Shown: piece by piece, positions 1 to 15,561 of the stretch
Numbering within the stretch: position 1 is the stretch's first letter
How the letters are laid out: each line of letters opens with the position of its first letter
Source: Eulemur rufifrons
Taxonomy: Eukaryota > Chordata > Mammalia > Primates > Lemuridae
Direction of reading: 5' to 3'
Length of the DNA stretch: 64,000 nucleotides
NCBI RefSeq assembly: GCF_041146395.1
Contig: NC_090989.1
Coordinates: 119,225,501-119,289,500 of the forward strand
The notes under the pieces: generated by a model
Seen by the model: the letters and a program-made list of their open reading frames with translations, nothing else
Told to the model about the DNA's origin: nothing
Databases searched by the model: none
Translations under genes and position numbers: made by a program

Positions 1-474
1 TGATAAAATGTTAAAGTACAAAATAGTTTCCAGCAAGGTTTTCATCCCATAAGAGCACACAATAGATATTACTGGCACACATTAAAGTATTGGCACACAT
101 AATATTGTAACTATTGGAACTCTATAACTACAATAAATCTAATTATGGCACAGAAATATGCATTCTGCTTCCAGTGCTAGTCCATTCCTACTTTCTCAAA
201 GTTCTGCTCTATATTGGCTCAGTGGGGTCTGCTATAAATAGTTCATGTCTGTATGGCAGAGTATCAATTGCTCCTTTTTCACAAACATCCATTTTTTTCA
301 TATGGAAGACTGGAGGAAAAAAACCACAAAGAGAAGAGCACAAAAAGAAGACATTATCAAATGTATGTTAAAAATTAAGGAAAGATGTTTACCATCTAGT
401 CATTCTACAACCACTTTAAAACTATTTTTCTCAATTTATATTTATGTGATTTTACAGCAAAAAAGCATGTGACT

Positions 475-480
475 TTTATT
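475..480 (-). promoter_or_regulatory. candidate distal polyadenylation signal
   Basis: The minus strand reads AATAAA here, about 1.67 kb after the NCK1 stop codon. It is the most distal canonical hexamer in the window on this strand. Cleavage would be expected 10-30 bases lower in coordinate. Use of the site is inferred. Confidence 0.3.
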
Positions 481-1596
481 TCCATTAAACTTATCCACTT
501 ATAATTACTTTAATAAACAAAGGAGCATTGAGTTAGAAAGATAATGGAATATGAACTAAAAAGGCTTTAAAAGCAGATATAATAAAGATGAAAATTTGTA
601 TGATGTATTAATTTTATCTGCTGACTTCTGTTGCTTATTGGGAGAAGCCAGGGCTGCCACCAAGTGGCAACATAAGTCTTTAAATGATTTTAAAATTTAA
701 ATAATAAAAAAATTAAAAGTAAAACAATTTCATAAATTATACAATTTCAATTTTACCATCAATAATTCTATTGTATTAAATGTTTATAACACTACAAAGA
801 ATGAAAAGATTCATATAGGCAGCATTATGGAAATTTTTGAAAATATCATATGCCTTCCTACTGTTTACTAAGTTATGTGATTTTAGTAAGTATTTTCAAT
901 TCAAGTGTTGATGCTTACTTTGCTTAAATTTCCAGAATTAACGACAGGGAGAAAAATATAACCGGTATTCTTCCGTGGCCTACAGAAGTAGATTCAATAC
1001 TTCACAGTAACCTCCCATCCACATACCCAAAGTCCTACTTGGTAAACAAAAAAATATGATTTAAAAATAATATAATTTTCTCTAACCATATCCCCTCATA
1101 CTCCTCAAGTAAACATCAATTTTAGTGTCCTAGTCAACAAAACTCAAAAGTTGAAATGAGGAAATGAAAATGGGAAATATTATTCCTGACAATTTCTAAT
1201 GTTTAGGGAGGAAAAAAACCCCAAGGATCTCAGTGCCCTATTTCCCCTAAACTTGGCCATAACTTATTTCATACAGGCATAAAATAAATATATCCTAATA
1301 CAAGATGAGTTGATAAACTGATACTATGGGATAAAAAGTAACATTGGAGTATCCATTTACAGTTTGAAAAGCTAAATATCTCTGACACTGCTTTGGTCTC
1401 TTTAATAATCAAATGAGAAGCATCAAAAAAAATTCTTAGGAATTTAGTAATTTTGCTTCCAACAGTTGTAAATTAAAATTGTACATGATAAAAAAAATTG
1501 TACAAGATGTTTTCTAACTTACGTCCCATCTGTTTTGCTATACATTGAAGACAATGAATGAATTTTAAAAAATAATGGCAGATACAACAGACTTGG

Positions 1597-1604
1597 TATT
1601 TACA
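1597..1604 (-). promoter_or_regulatory. candidate Pumilio response element in the 3' UTR
   Basis: The minus strand reads TGTAAATA, which matches the Pumilio consensus UGUANAUA, about 540 nt after the stop codon. It could act only if the transcript extends past the proximal poly(A) candidate. Binding is inferred. Confidence 0.3.
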
Positions 1605-1699
1605 ATGGCTTGTGATAAATACAATACCTGAAAATAATTTCTAATTTTCCATTTATTATTGCTATTTAGTCACAGAAAAAATTAACACTCTCCAAGAAA

Positions 1700-1705
1700 T
1701 TTATT
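1700..1705 (-). promoter_or_regulatory. candidate proximal polyadenylation signal
   Basis: The minus strand reads AATAAA about 440 nt after the NCK1 stop codon, and a second AATAAA follows at 1652-1657. These would produce a short 3' UTR. Site usage cannot be decided from sequence. Confidence 0.35.
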
Positions 1706-2145
1706 TTAGCATATGTCATATATAGATATAATAATTTTATAAGAAGAGAAATCATGACAGAAGTAATAGGGTGCCTTTACAAGGAAATAAAGGAAAGGCA
1801 ATAAAAGGAATTCTTCCATAAAAAGACTTCTGATCTGCATTATTTGATTCGTTTTTCAAAATACAAAACCTTAATATTAGAAGCAAAGAAAAAAATGGCA
1901 AAGAAGAAAACAGTAAAACAGAAGATCAAGGATAAGAATTGTTCTATGCAGATGCATTGCATACATAGTATTTATATATATATATATGGGCTGAGTTATA
2001 ATAAAAATACTTATGTATTACAGTCAATTCTCATATAGAGTTAGAAATAGCAATTTCCAATCATGCACGACTGGACCACCATTTTCTCAGTCTTCAGTTA
2101 CATGACAAATTAAAGCTAGGTAGCAGTCACTTCTGGTCATCAGTA

Positions 2146-2340
2146 TCAGGACAAATGCTTGACAAGATATAATTTTTCTCCTTGTTCACTTGTAAAAATT
2201 GGTGCCTTTTTGTAATGTTCTACAAGTTCTTCCATGGTGCTGAATTTACGCTGCCCAATGCAGTAGACAGTCTCTTTTAGTTGGACTTTAAAATGCTTGT
2301 TTTTCCCTTGTGCTTTCAGTGATACTGAGAAATCGTTTGG
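2146..2340 (-). CDS. NCK1: NCK1 last coding exon (C-terminal half of the SH2 domain, stop)
   Basis: This exon encodes residues 314-377 and a TGA stop at 2146-2148. It starts in phase 0 after an acceptor reading TTTTCTTTTAG at 2341-2351 on the minus strand. The peptide begins [20 protein letters not shown] and ends LYLVKHLS, which is the end of the NCK1 SH2 domain. The KHFKVQ segment forms a central strand of the phosphotyrosine pocket. The 195-nt exon is shorter than most ORF cut-offs and was found by translating past the intron. Joined to the other two exons it gives exactly 377 codons, the length known for human NCK1. The SH2 domain binds phosphotyrosine motifs on receptors and scaffolds such as PDGF receptor and SLP-76 (family knowledge). 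Confidence 0.97.
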   Translation of the reverse strand, partial: PNDFSVSLKAQGKNKHFKVQLKETVYCIGQRKFSTMEELVEHYKKAPIFTSEQGEKLYLVKHLS

Positions 2341-2408
2341 CTAAAAGAAAAAAAAACACATATAGTAAACATATTGAAAGCCATCTATGAGCATTTTTAT
2401 ATTAAAAT

Positions 2409-2625
2409 AATAATAGCTAAAACTTGAGCATTTACTAAGTGCTAGACACCATGCTAAATTATTTACATGGATTATCTCCTTTACTCTTCAAAACAAACCC
2501 TTTTTACAGATGAGAAAACTGAGGCTCAGAGAAGCTAAGTTGCCCAATATCAACTATCTAGATAACAACAGAGCCAGGATTCAAACCGGTGTAGTCAAAA
2601 ATCTCTTAACATCCATGGCTCCCAT
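2409..2625 (+). repeat. MIR SINE
   Basis: The order of motifs is that of a MIR: TAATAGCTAAAACTTGAGCA, then CTAAGTGCTAGACACCATGC, then ACAGATGAGAAAACTGAGGC, then an AGAGCCAGGATTCAAACC block. It is an ancient mammalian tRNA-derived SINE with many point changes. Confidence 0.85.
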
Positions 2626-3194
2626 GCCATACACCCACAACAAATCCTTTAGTTTAATATTTAAAGCACAAGATCTATCTTCTGTCTAGTCAAGCTACTG
2701 GAGAAACACATGAGAAAATCTAAGACAGTCACCCCTTTTCAATTTGTAGCTAACAATAGCTATCTTAACCCTAACACTCTGAATTCCCCAAAATGAAGTA
2801 CACCTAAATGAGGAGTAATCTTAACTCTAATGAGAGACCACAAACTCAAATGCCTACAAGGGACAAAAGATTAAAGTAACCAAGTGTCAGGGTAGAAAGG
2901 TAGATGGGCAGAGGGAATGACAGTGTAGGGCCAATCTAAACGAAGTAGCCACTTCTCAGTTGTGACTGTTGCCTTCCAGGAACAGGGGCTTAACATTGGC
3001 AGGTCTTCCAACTTTAAATGGGAAGTCTAAAGTCTGAATTTTTATAATAAATCTACCAATATTTAAATATTGACAATGAATTTGAATATTTAAAAAACCA
3101 CTGTGTGAAGGGAAAACAAAATATGCCTATTTGAGACTTCTACCTTAAAAATTATATTGCTAAAAATAATAGTATACTGTATTTTTTTGGTTTG

Positions 3195-3814
<620 letters not shown>

Positions 3815-4978
3815 TTGTATTCTGGCTAATATCTATGCTTGATTATGCACAAGAAAATACGTATTATTCTACACTTAAGCTACTCTTTTTAATTGGGTGG
3901 GTTTTTTCCCCTAGGGCAATGAATGGGATTGTTTGTTTTTTCAATTTAACATTCTTCTAAACAGCCTATATCAACCCCAAAATCCTCTTTTTATACAATT
4001 ACTCCCAAAGTTTCAAACAGTGGGCCAGATTAGGCATCTAACAGAAGATGGATTCTACCACTCTTCCCCACTATCAACCACCTGCTCTTCTGAGTAGTTA
4101 GGTACAGGCCCCATTTTTCTGAACTTCACATCAGGAAGTTCAATTAATCTTCCTCTGTCTCTGTCTCTCTTCCTCCTGCTCTCACACATTTTCTTCTTTC
4201 TTTCAATCTTTTGCACAATTACACATTCACTTTTGTATAACTACATTCACACAAAGTCAACATTAATCATGATTTGATTAAGTGGAGAAGTAGCGATATC
4301 CTATCAAGGAAAAAGAAAGGCCACTTTTAAGAAAATAAGTGTGACCAAATTCTAATATCCTGAATAGTACCCCAAATCACACAACTATATTTATACTTTA
4401 ATTTTTAGGGTTTTATCATTTTGTTTACTAATATTACAATTTACCTTTTATTGCAAATGCATTTCAAACACAGAAAGTGTTAAAAATAGATTTTTGAGGT
4501 ACATAATGAAGGTGTATTCTAAATTCCAAACAACTAATTTATGAAGAAACTTAATATTAATTAATTCAGGGATTTCCTATGTGATAACGACTACAGTGAT
4601 TATCTTCTTATACACTACATCCAACAGCAATTTAAGAAATGTTTCCCAGTTTAATTTACTGTATTATTCTACTTTCAATGAAGAAGCCAATGTTCAATTT
4701 TCTCCATTTTTCAGTTTTACACAACAGAAAATATTCCAAGAATGCAAAAACAACAGAACTAGACAAGACTAAATAATCTAGTGCAGTTTTATTGCTACAG
4801 CTTTTATTCAAAACAGATACAATTAGAACGAACACTGACTTTAGCTTCTGAACGTTTATGCTTATGTCCCAGCTTATTACCTGGTTGAACTTTAGGGAAG
4901 CCACTTAACCTCTCCGATCCTCTGTTTTTCTTTTTAATACCCAGAACTATTTGCATTTACCTCTGAAAATCAACTTAC

Positions 4979-5691
4979 CGAGGATTCACTATCACGAATG
5001 AGGAAATCCCCCTCATGCCCTCTTTCATTTAATGCCATTTCAGCTTGATGCCTGGTGACTTTGCCGTAATACCAAGGATTGCCAGCAAACTTCCCAGTGA
5101 GTGACGGCCTAATGTAATCACACAGTGGAGGTGACGGTTCCAAACTTGAGGTTAATGGATTATTCTGCATAATGGTAACATAGTTTTTTGGCACCAGACC
5201 AACCATTCCATTGATCTTCCTGCATTTCCACCACTCTGGGTCATTTTCAGGTTTTTCAATAACATCCATTACATCTCCTTTCTCAAAATTAAGTTCTTCA
5301 TCATTGGATGAGCTGAATGGGTAAAGAGCCTGTACCACATGCAACACTTGCCCAGTATTTAGGTTATTGACGACTGCTGCTAATTTCTCTGACAGAGAAC
5401 CCACATGGTCACCCAAAGGACTGTCACCTTCTTCAGTTACATAGTTTGAAGGGAACCACCCAACTTGTCCATTGTAGCTACCCCGCCACCACCCATCACT
5501 GCATTTCTCCATGACGATCACCTTCGTCCCTTTTATCAATGATAATTCATCCTCCCTCTCAGCCATGTAGTTAAATTTCACATAAGCAGGCATGTTGAGG
5601 TCATAGAGACGTTCCCCTGGGTCAACAAAACTATCATCAGCTGGAGATGCAGAATCTGGTACACTAGGTTTTCTTTTCACCTTTCCAATAC
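4979..5691 (-). CDS. NCK1: NCK1 middle coding exon (SH3-2, SH3-3, start of SH2)
   Basis: This 713-nt exon completes codon 76 and encodes residues 76-313. On the minus strand the acceptor reads TTTAAACAG before G at 5691 and the donor reads TCG|GTAAGT after 4979. SH3-2 spans about residues 107-163, with [13 protein letters not shown] in the ALYDY position, a WW pair, and WFPSNYV. SH3-3 spans about 191-249, with [18 protein letters not shown] and VPKNYV. SH2 begins near 282 with WYYGKVTR and has the FLIRDSES motif, whose Arg (residue 308) contacts phosphotyrosine. In the family, the SH3 domains bind proline-rich motifs of WASP/N-WASP, PAK1, WIP and CD3 epsilon. The frame is open throughout. As I remember the human protein, a few residues between SH3-3 and SH2 differ ([13 protein letters not shown]). 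A lemur Alu lies in each flanking intron, in opposite orientations. Confidence 0.98.
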
Positions 5692-6756
5692 CTGTTTAAA
5701 TAAAAAGGGGTAAATAAGAGGAGAATATAAAACAATGATTATCAAAAATCCCAATTTATTAACAAAGCATCTTCGACTCTGTATAGTTTTTGTTAAGCCT
5801 TTAAACTTAGACAACAAATTCCTATGGGGTACAATCATGTTTTTGGAAATGAGATACAAATTCTTTTCATACCAAATGAAGATTTAATTTCCGTTATTAT
5901 ATGACAGTTCATCTTCTTGTTTTTTCTCTTGCCAAAGGCACTGAAGTAACTACATAAAGTTGTTCTGAATCAATGTATTTTCTCTTAAATATAAATAAAG
6001 ATTTCTCATAGCTACACCAAAATACGCAAAGGCTCCACCAAATCCATATTCCTCTTGTTTTTGTTTATTAACCTAGACTCTACAATTAGCTGTACCGAAA
6101 TAAGACAATAACTTAATTAGAACTTGATATGCAATATAAAATTGTAGTTACATCTAGGTAATCTTCCCATTTGCTTTCTTAGTTCCCAGACACAGGTAGC
6201 TCTATTTACCTCATGTTTATTTTAAAACAATATATTAAATATATATAATTTACTTGTTTGTCTCCCCACCCCCCAGACCCCCCATTCACATGTAACCTCT
6301 ACAAGGATGGTGATTTTTATTTACTTTGTTCACTTGTACAGTGCTTAGTACACAATAAATGCTCAATATATATTTGTTGAAAGAAATGAGAAAAATCAAC
6401 AAATGGTACTATTAGCACAAATGCATGCTACATCAACTTCAGTCAGGCATTTTCACTGCTGCTCATTTCTTTGCACGTAATTTTGTGCTCTGCTTCACCT
6501 AGAAAGCTGAGGTTTTCCTAGGTAACACTTCTCAAATTTCTTCTCAATCTCAAAACTCTTTCTTACTACCTTCACTCTTTCTTCACCCAAGTTTCCAAAT
6601 CCTAATCTTCCTGCATTCTTAATATCATCTTCCCTAATCTTCTGAGACTCTTTGCCATCCTTGTTTCCCTCCTATCCTGTCCCCTGTCCCTTTAATTGTC
6701 TAAAAATACTTGAATCTCTTCTCCCAAATAAAGTTATTTTAACTCTGCTACTCCTT
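5692..6756. other. AT-rich intron sequence without a recognised gene
   Basis: I see no gene here. About 6275-6390 resembles the 3' end of an L2/MIR-class element, with a GTGCTTAGTACACAATAAATGC-like block followed by ATATTTGTTGA. The remainder is AT-rich or CT-rich unique-looking sequence. Confidence 0.6.
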
Positions 6757-7042
6757 TTAATACATTAACTGCCATGAGAGTTGTATTTAACTCAGGCTAG
6801 TTTTGAGCCCCAGGACCTTGTGAAGCATATGTAACTTACACATCTCTTCAGCTTGGGAGCCGTAAGGACTATTTTTCAAGTTGCATATAACTCATGCACA
6901 GAAAACAATAAAAAATAATATATTCTTTATTAAATTAGAAAGGATCATTTTGTTTTCGAAGTTTTTATTCTATTTTCATAATAAAACACCATGGCCCCAA
7001 GGAAAAAAATTTTTCTTTCTAGTGTTGCAGTCAATGTGTTAA
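6757..7042. mobile_element. piggyBac-like non-autonomous element with TTAA target sites
   Basis: TTAA occurs at 6757-6760 and again at 7039-7042. Just inside, the left end reads TACATTAACTGCCA, and the right end read in reverse complement starts CACATTGACTGCAA. These are imperfect terminal inverted repeats of about 14 bp. TTAA duplication is the signature of piggyBac transposition. The 278-bp interior has no coding frame, so this would be a MITE mobilised in trans. Nearly intact ends and target sites suggest it is not very old. Assignment to the piggyBac elements reported from mouse lemur is inferred from memory. Confidence 0.75.
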
Positions 7043-7854
7043 ACTGTACCATTTTTTATAAAGTTGTCTTCCCCTTTTTCCTCAACTTTTTCATCACTCA
7101 TTCACACTCCTAACTTTATAATCTGATTCTCTATCTCTACCATTCTACCAAAACTACTCAATTAAAACCATTCTGATGAAAACTGTGTCATCTCCTTACT
7201 GCCAAATCAGTACCATTCAGTCCTCATCCTTCTCAAATTCTCCTTGCAGCAAACAGGATCACACCATCACTCTCTCCATTATGTTTTTTCCTTCTTTGAG
7301 TTTCCCGAATCTCCTGTGTTCCCTCCTGACTTGTTTATATATTCTTGTGTGCCTCTCTGTGGCCTCCTCTAAACCTTGTTGTTATAAATTGCATTGTACT
7401 TGCTTATTTGCCTGTCTTTCTTAGTATGAGAGTGAACTTCCTCAGGGAATAAAACTAGATCTTATTCTCTCATATCTCCAGTGCTCAGCAGTACCCACAT
7501 TGGTAATATGAACAAAGTGAATGTTTGCTGAATAAGTGAATGATTTCTTAGTTGAAAGTATTTTCCAAAATGCCATACTTGACCTTCCCTTCTAGTGTAA
7601 GAAAATTATATACTTTCATTTTCTGTAACTTCTGTTTAGAAGGTTCCCAGATCTCTTTGTAGCTCTCAGATCTTTCTGGAATCAAGCACTACAATTCCAA
7701 TTGCCACCGGACACCCAAAGATTGTGCCATCAGCACCTCAAACCCATGTCCAGATAAAAATAATCCCTCCTATATGCATAAATTAACTTCTTCTCTCCCA
7801 ATTTTCTTACTTCTGGTTAATGATATCTACATTCTAAAAAACCTCTACAGCAGG
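7043..7854. other. intron sequence without a recognised gene
   Basis: No gene is seen. About 7425-7545 resembles an L2-type 3' end (a clotting-like CTCAGTGC/AATGTTTGCTGAATAAGTGAATGA pattern). The rest is CT-rich or AT-rich unique-looking sequence. Confidence 0.5.
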
Positions 7855-8503
7855 GGTGACATCACCAAAAATGTCAGAGTAGGGAAATTTAGGGCTTCAT
7901 TCCGCCAAAAGGGCAATTAACAAGATCACAAATACTGTCAACTTTTGCAGAACTCTCAAATCTAGTAAAAAACGTACAAAATCTAGGGCACGGCTTGGTG
8001 AAGAAGCTGTTGCTTTTTAGTAACGAGAGTGCTGTGGCATCTTAAGTTGCCTGCATACAGTCCCCTACACTCCAAGTCAGTGGTGGCTGTGAGGACTGCA
8101 ACCTCAATTCCTAATGCCAGAGGGAGCAATATAGACCTTATTCTTAAGGGATTGTGATCGCAGGTTTCAAGTTGTCTGGCTGCAAAGGCTTGGCTTCACC
8201 TGAGTTGGAGCATTCCCAGGCCTAGGGAATACTCCTGTGTGGCTTTTGCCAAAATCCTTTAATTGATGCAGCAGCCTGGGGCAAGGGACAATCATTGGGA
8301 CAAGGAACAGAGAGATGGAAAAGGTTGGGCAGAAAAGGGATGGGAAAGGATATATGCGGGGTAATAAGGGCTCTTAAAAGCACCTGTGTGTACTAGTGAA
8401 TCAAGAAGGCCACACACATGGCGCCCAGGGCTGAACCAATGCTCAGGAAAGGCCCAGCAAAGTCCTGAGAAGACCCTAAGCTTTCACCTCTGGCTGACCT
8501 TCA

Positions 8504-8870
<367 letters not shown>

Positions 8871-9325
8871 TGAAGGCTAAGGCAGAATTGTAAATGGCTT
8901 GGCTAAGGAGTAAAAGAGTACACCAACACAAAGCCAATCTATAAAGATGTGGAGAGTACTTTTTCTTTGTCTTTTGGCTCCAGGTGTTTAAAAAAACTGT
9001 CAAAACACTAGCTAACTACTAAGCAAATGGAACACAGACTTCAGTGGCCACACATGACTAAGAAAATAGACCTTATAAAAATAGTACAGAAAAATCACAG
9101 AACAAACAAACAATAACCACCCTGATATAGTCTGGATATTTGTTCCCTCCAAATCTCATGTTGAAATTTGATCCCCAATATTGGAAGTGGGGCCTAAGAG
9201 AGATGTTTGGGTCATGGGGGCAGATCCCTCACAAATGACTCAGTGCCGTTCTCGAAGTAATGATTGAGTTGTCAAGTTCTTGCTCTATTAGTTCCCATAA
9301 GAACTGACTGTTAAAGAGAGCCTGG

Positions 9326-12090
<2,765 letters not shown>

Positions 12091-13004
12091 TAGAGTGTGA
12101 GCGCGCAAGCCTGGAGCCTCCTTCCCTCTTTCGCATGCTTTCTTCCTCTCGTCATGTGATGCCTGCTCCCCTTTGCCTTCCACCACGAGTGAAAGCAGTC
12201 TGAGGTCCTCACCAAAAGCAGATGCTGGCACCATGCTTCTTATACAGCCTACAGAATCATAAGCCAAATCAATCTCTTTTCTTTATAAATTACCCAGCCT
12301 CAGGTATTCCTTTATAGCAACACAAAACAGACTAAGACACACTCATAACAAGATGCAAAAATAAACCCCAGGGAAGAGATGGAATCTGATACTGAAAGGA
12401 AAAAACATCAGCTAAGAATTCTATAACCAGCAAAACTGTTCTTCAAAAGTGAAGGAGAAATTAAGACATTCCCAGAAAAACAATAACTGAAGGAATTCAT
12501 CACTACTGGACCTGTGCTATAAGAAATGCTGAAATGAAAAGACACCAGACAGTAATCTGAAGTCATATGAATAAAGAACAATAGTAAAGGTAGCTACATA
12601 GGTAAATACAAAATCCAGTAGTATTGTATCTATTGTAAAATCCTTTTTTCCCCTAAATGATTTAAAATAAAAATGTATAAAACAAAAATTTCAAATCTAG
12701 GTTAATGGGCATAAAATGTCTAAAATGTATAAACATGAAGCTGCAAAGGAGCAGAGTTAAGTATGCTACTGAAACTAAGTTGGTATTAATGCAAACTCGA
12801 CTGTTAAAAACATTAGATGGTATTTTAATTTTAATCCCCATGCTAAGGGGAGATTCACTAAAGAAAATTTTAAAATATATAGAAAAAGAAATAAGAAGGG
12901 AAATAAAATACTACATCAGAAAAAATAAATCACAAAAGAAGGCAGTAATAGTCGAACTGAGAAGAAATAAAAGTATAAGACTTACACTAATGGAAAACAA
13001 ATAG

Positions 13005-13413
<409 letters not shown>

Positions 13414-14948
13414 AAAACACTCACTTTGGATACAAAAACGCAAATAGGTTTGAAAGTGAAAGGATGAAAAAAGATATCCCATGTAAATGATAACCAAGAA
13501 AGCTGGGGTGGCTATGTAAATATTTGACAACATAGACTTAAAGACAAAAGTTGTTACAAGAGACAAAAAAGGACATTATATATTGATAAAAGGATCAATC
13601 TATCAAGAAGTGTTAACAAGTACAAATATATATACACCTAAAAACAGAGCCTCAAGACATAAAAAGCAAAATCTGACAGAATTAAAGGGAGAAATACAGT
13701 TCTATAATATAGTTGGAGACATCAATATCCCACTTTCAATAATGGAGAGAACTAAATAAAAGATCATTAAGGAAATAGAGGACATGAACATACAATAAAC
13801 CAACTAGATCTAACAGATATATGTACGTATAGAGAGAATATTCCATCAAACAACAGCAGAATACATGACACACTTTGTTCTCAAGTGCATATAGAACATT
13901 CTGTAGGACAGACCATATGTTAGGTCACAAAACAAGCCTAAATAAATCTGAATTTGAAATCATACAAAGTATCTTCTCTGATCATAATGGAATGAACCTA
14001 GAAATCAACAGCAGAAAGAACCATAAAAATTCAAAAATATGTGAAAATTAATCAATACACTCTTAAACAACTGGTGGATTACAAAGAAATTTCAGGTGAG
14101 ATTAGAGAATACTTTGAGACAAATGAAAATTAAAATACAACATTCTAAAACCTACAGGATGCAGCAAAAGCAGTGCTCAGAGGGAAATTATAGTTCTAAA
14201 AGCTTACATAAAAAAACCCCAATCAACAACTTAAATTTACAATTTAAGGAACTAGAAAAAGAAACAACTAAACCCAAAGCTAGCAGAAGGAAGAAAATAA
14301 TAAAAATTACAGCAGATATTTGATTTCTCATAAGAGTTGACATAAAATTTAAAAAAAAATACAGCAGATATACACAAAAGAGAACAGAAAACAACAATGG
14401 GAATTTTAGAATAAAAGTGGTTTATTTGGTTTATTTGGTTATTTGACAACATCAGCAAAACTGAACAATCTTTAGCTAGACTGACCAAAAAGACAAGGGA
14501 TGGGGAGGGGGGAGAGGGAAGACTCAAATTACTAAAAATCAGAAATGAAGTGGGAATACTTCTACAGACCTTACAGAAATTTTGAAAAAGAAATACTATA
14601 AACAACTGTATGCCAACAAATTAGTTAACCTGGATGAAAAAAGATCAATCCAAGAAACAAATAACCAAAACTGACTCAGTAAGAAATAGAAAATTTGAAC
14701 AGACATATGACAAGTAAAGGAGCGAATCAGTAATCAAAAATCTCTCAACAAAGAAAAGCCCATGACCAGATGATTTCACTGGTGAATTCTACCAAACATT
14801 TAAAGAACTAACATCAATGCTTCTCAAACTTTTCCAAAAAGTTACTAACTCATTCTATGAAGCCAGCATTACCCTGAATACCAAAGCTATAACAAGAAAA
14901 CTACTAATATCACTTATAAATATATATGCAAAAATCCTCAACAAAATT

Positions 14949-15561
14949 CAGTTGATTCTCATTATTTGCAGTAGTTACGTTCCATAAAATTACCATAAAT
15001 ACTGAATTAGCAAATTCTGAAATACTGCTCCTGGAGGAAGTATAGGGTTAGCCTCTATTCACACTACTGTCAACCAATCACTACACAACCTTGTTTTATG
15101 CCTGTTTCTTTTTAAAGACATTTTATTTAATATAAATTATGATTTATTAACATTGAACTTACAACTAAAATCATTATAACTCATGCCTGAATGAAGCTTA
15201 TCTAACATATTTTTCCATAAGGCAAATCACAGCTTTCTTACATTTAAAAACGCTAGACAACACTTCAACGCTATGACTGGTGGCCATCTTAAACAGCAAA
15301 ATCATCAATAAAAGGAACAAAAATGCAAAAACACTGCATTAAGTAGACTGTGAAAAGGACACTTGTTTACAGTACGAGAGGTGAAACAAGAAGGCAGAGC
15401 ATCACCTCAACTGGGAATGTGCATATCAGGCAACTCAAGTTTTTTGCCACACTGAACATGTACACAAAAGCACTGTGAGTATCAATTTTGGGCTTACAAA
15501 TAAATTTCATCAAGTAGGTGAATTCACAAAAACAAAATCTGTGAAAAATAAAGATCACCTC
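14949..15561. mobile_element. Tc1/mariner-class (Tigger-like) DNA transposon in the old L1
   Basis: The 613-bp insert starts CAGTTGATTCTCATTATTTG and ends in an imperfect inverted copy of that terminus. L1 text resumes after TA at 15562-15563, and the left flank has TT where the duplicated TA is expected. A TA target points to a Tc1/mariner or pogo-type element. No transposase frame survives. The family name is not certain. Confidence 0.65.

Larger units (their letters stand above)
1..2145 (-). other. NCK1: NCK1 3' untranslated region and/or 3' flank
   Basis: This AT-rich stretch lies directly downstream of the NCK1 stop codon on the minus strand. It has no convincing coding frame and I recognise no Alu, L1 or LTR in it, which fits a retained 3' UTR. 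How far the transcript extends cannot be read from sequence alone. Minus-strand AATAAA hexamers occur at 475-480, 1652-1657 and 1700-1705, so 3' UTRs of roughly 0.45 to 1.7 kb are possible. A TA dinucleotide run sits near 1973-1987. Confidence 0.6.

Noticed and set aside
4970..4978. Reading the middle exon through to VS and a stop as a short NCK1 form
   Set aside because: The last residues come from reading past the GTAAGT donor. The true continuation PNDFSVS is found at 2340 in phase. Intron retention is possible but unsupported.
5677..5859. Open frame of about 60 codons extending upstream from the NCK1 middle exon
   Set aside because: It crosses the clear splice acceptor at 5692-5693 and has no similarity to NCK1. 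The acceptor and phase agree with the known protein.
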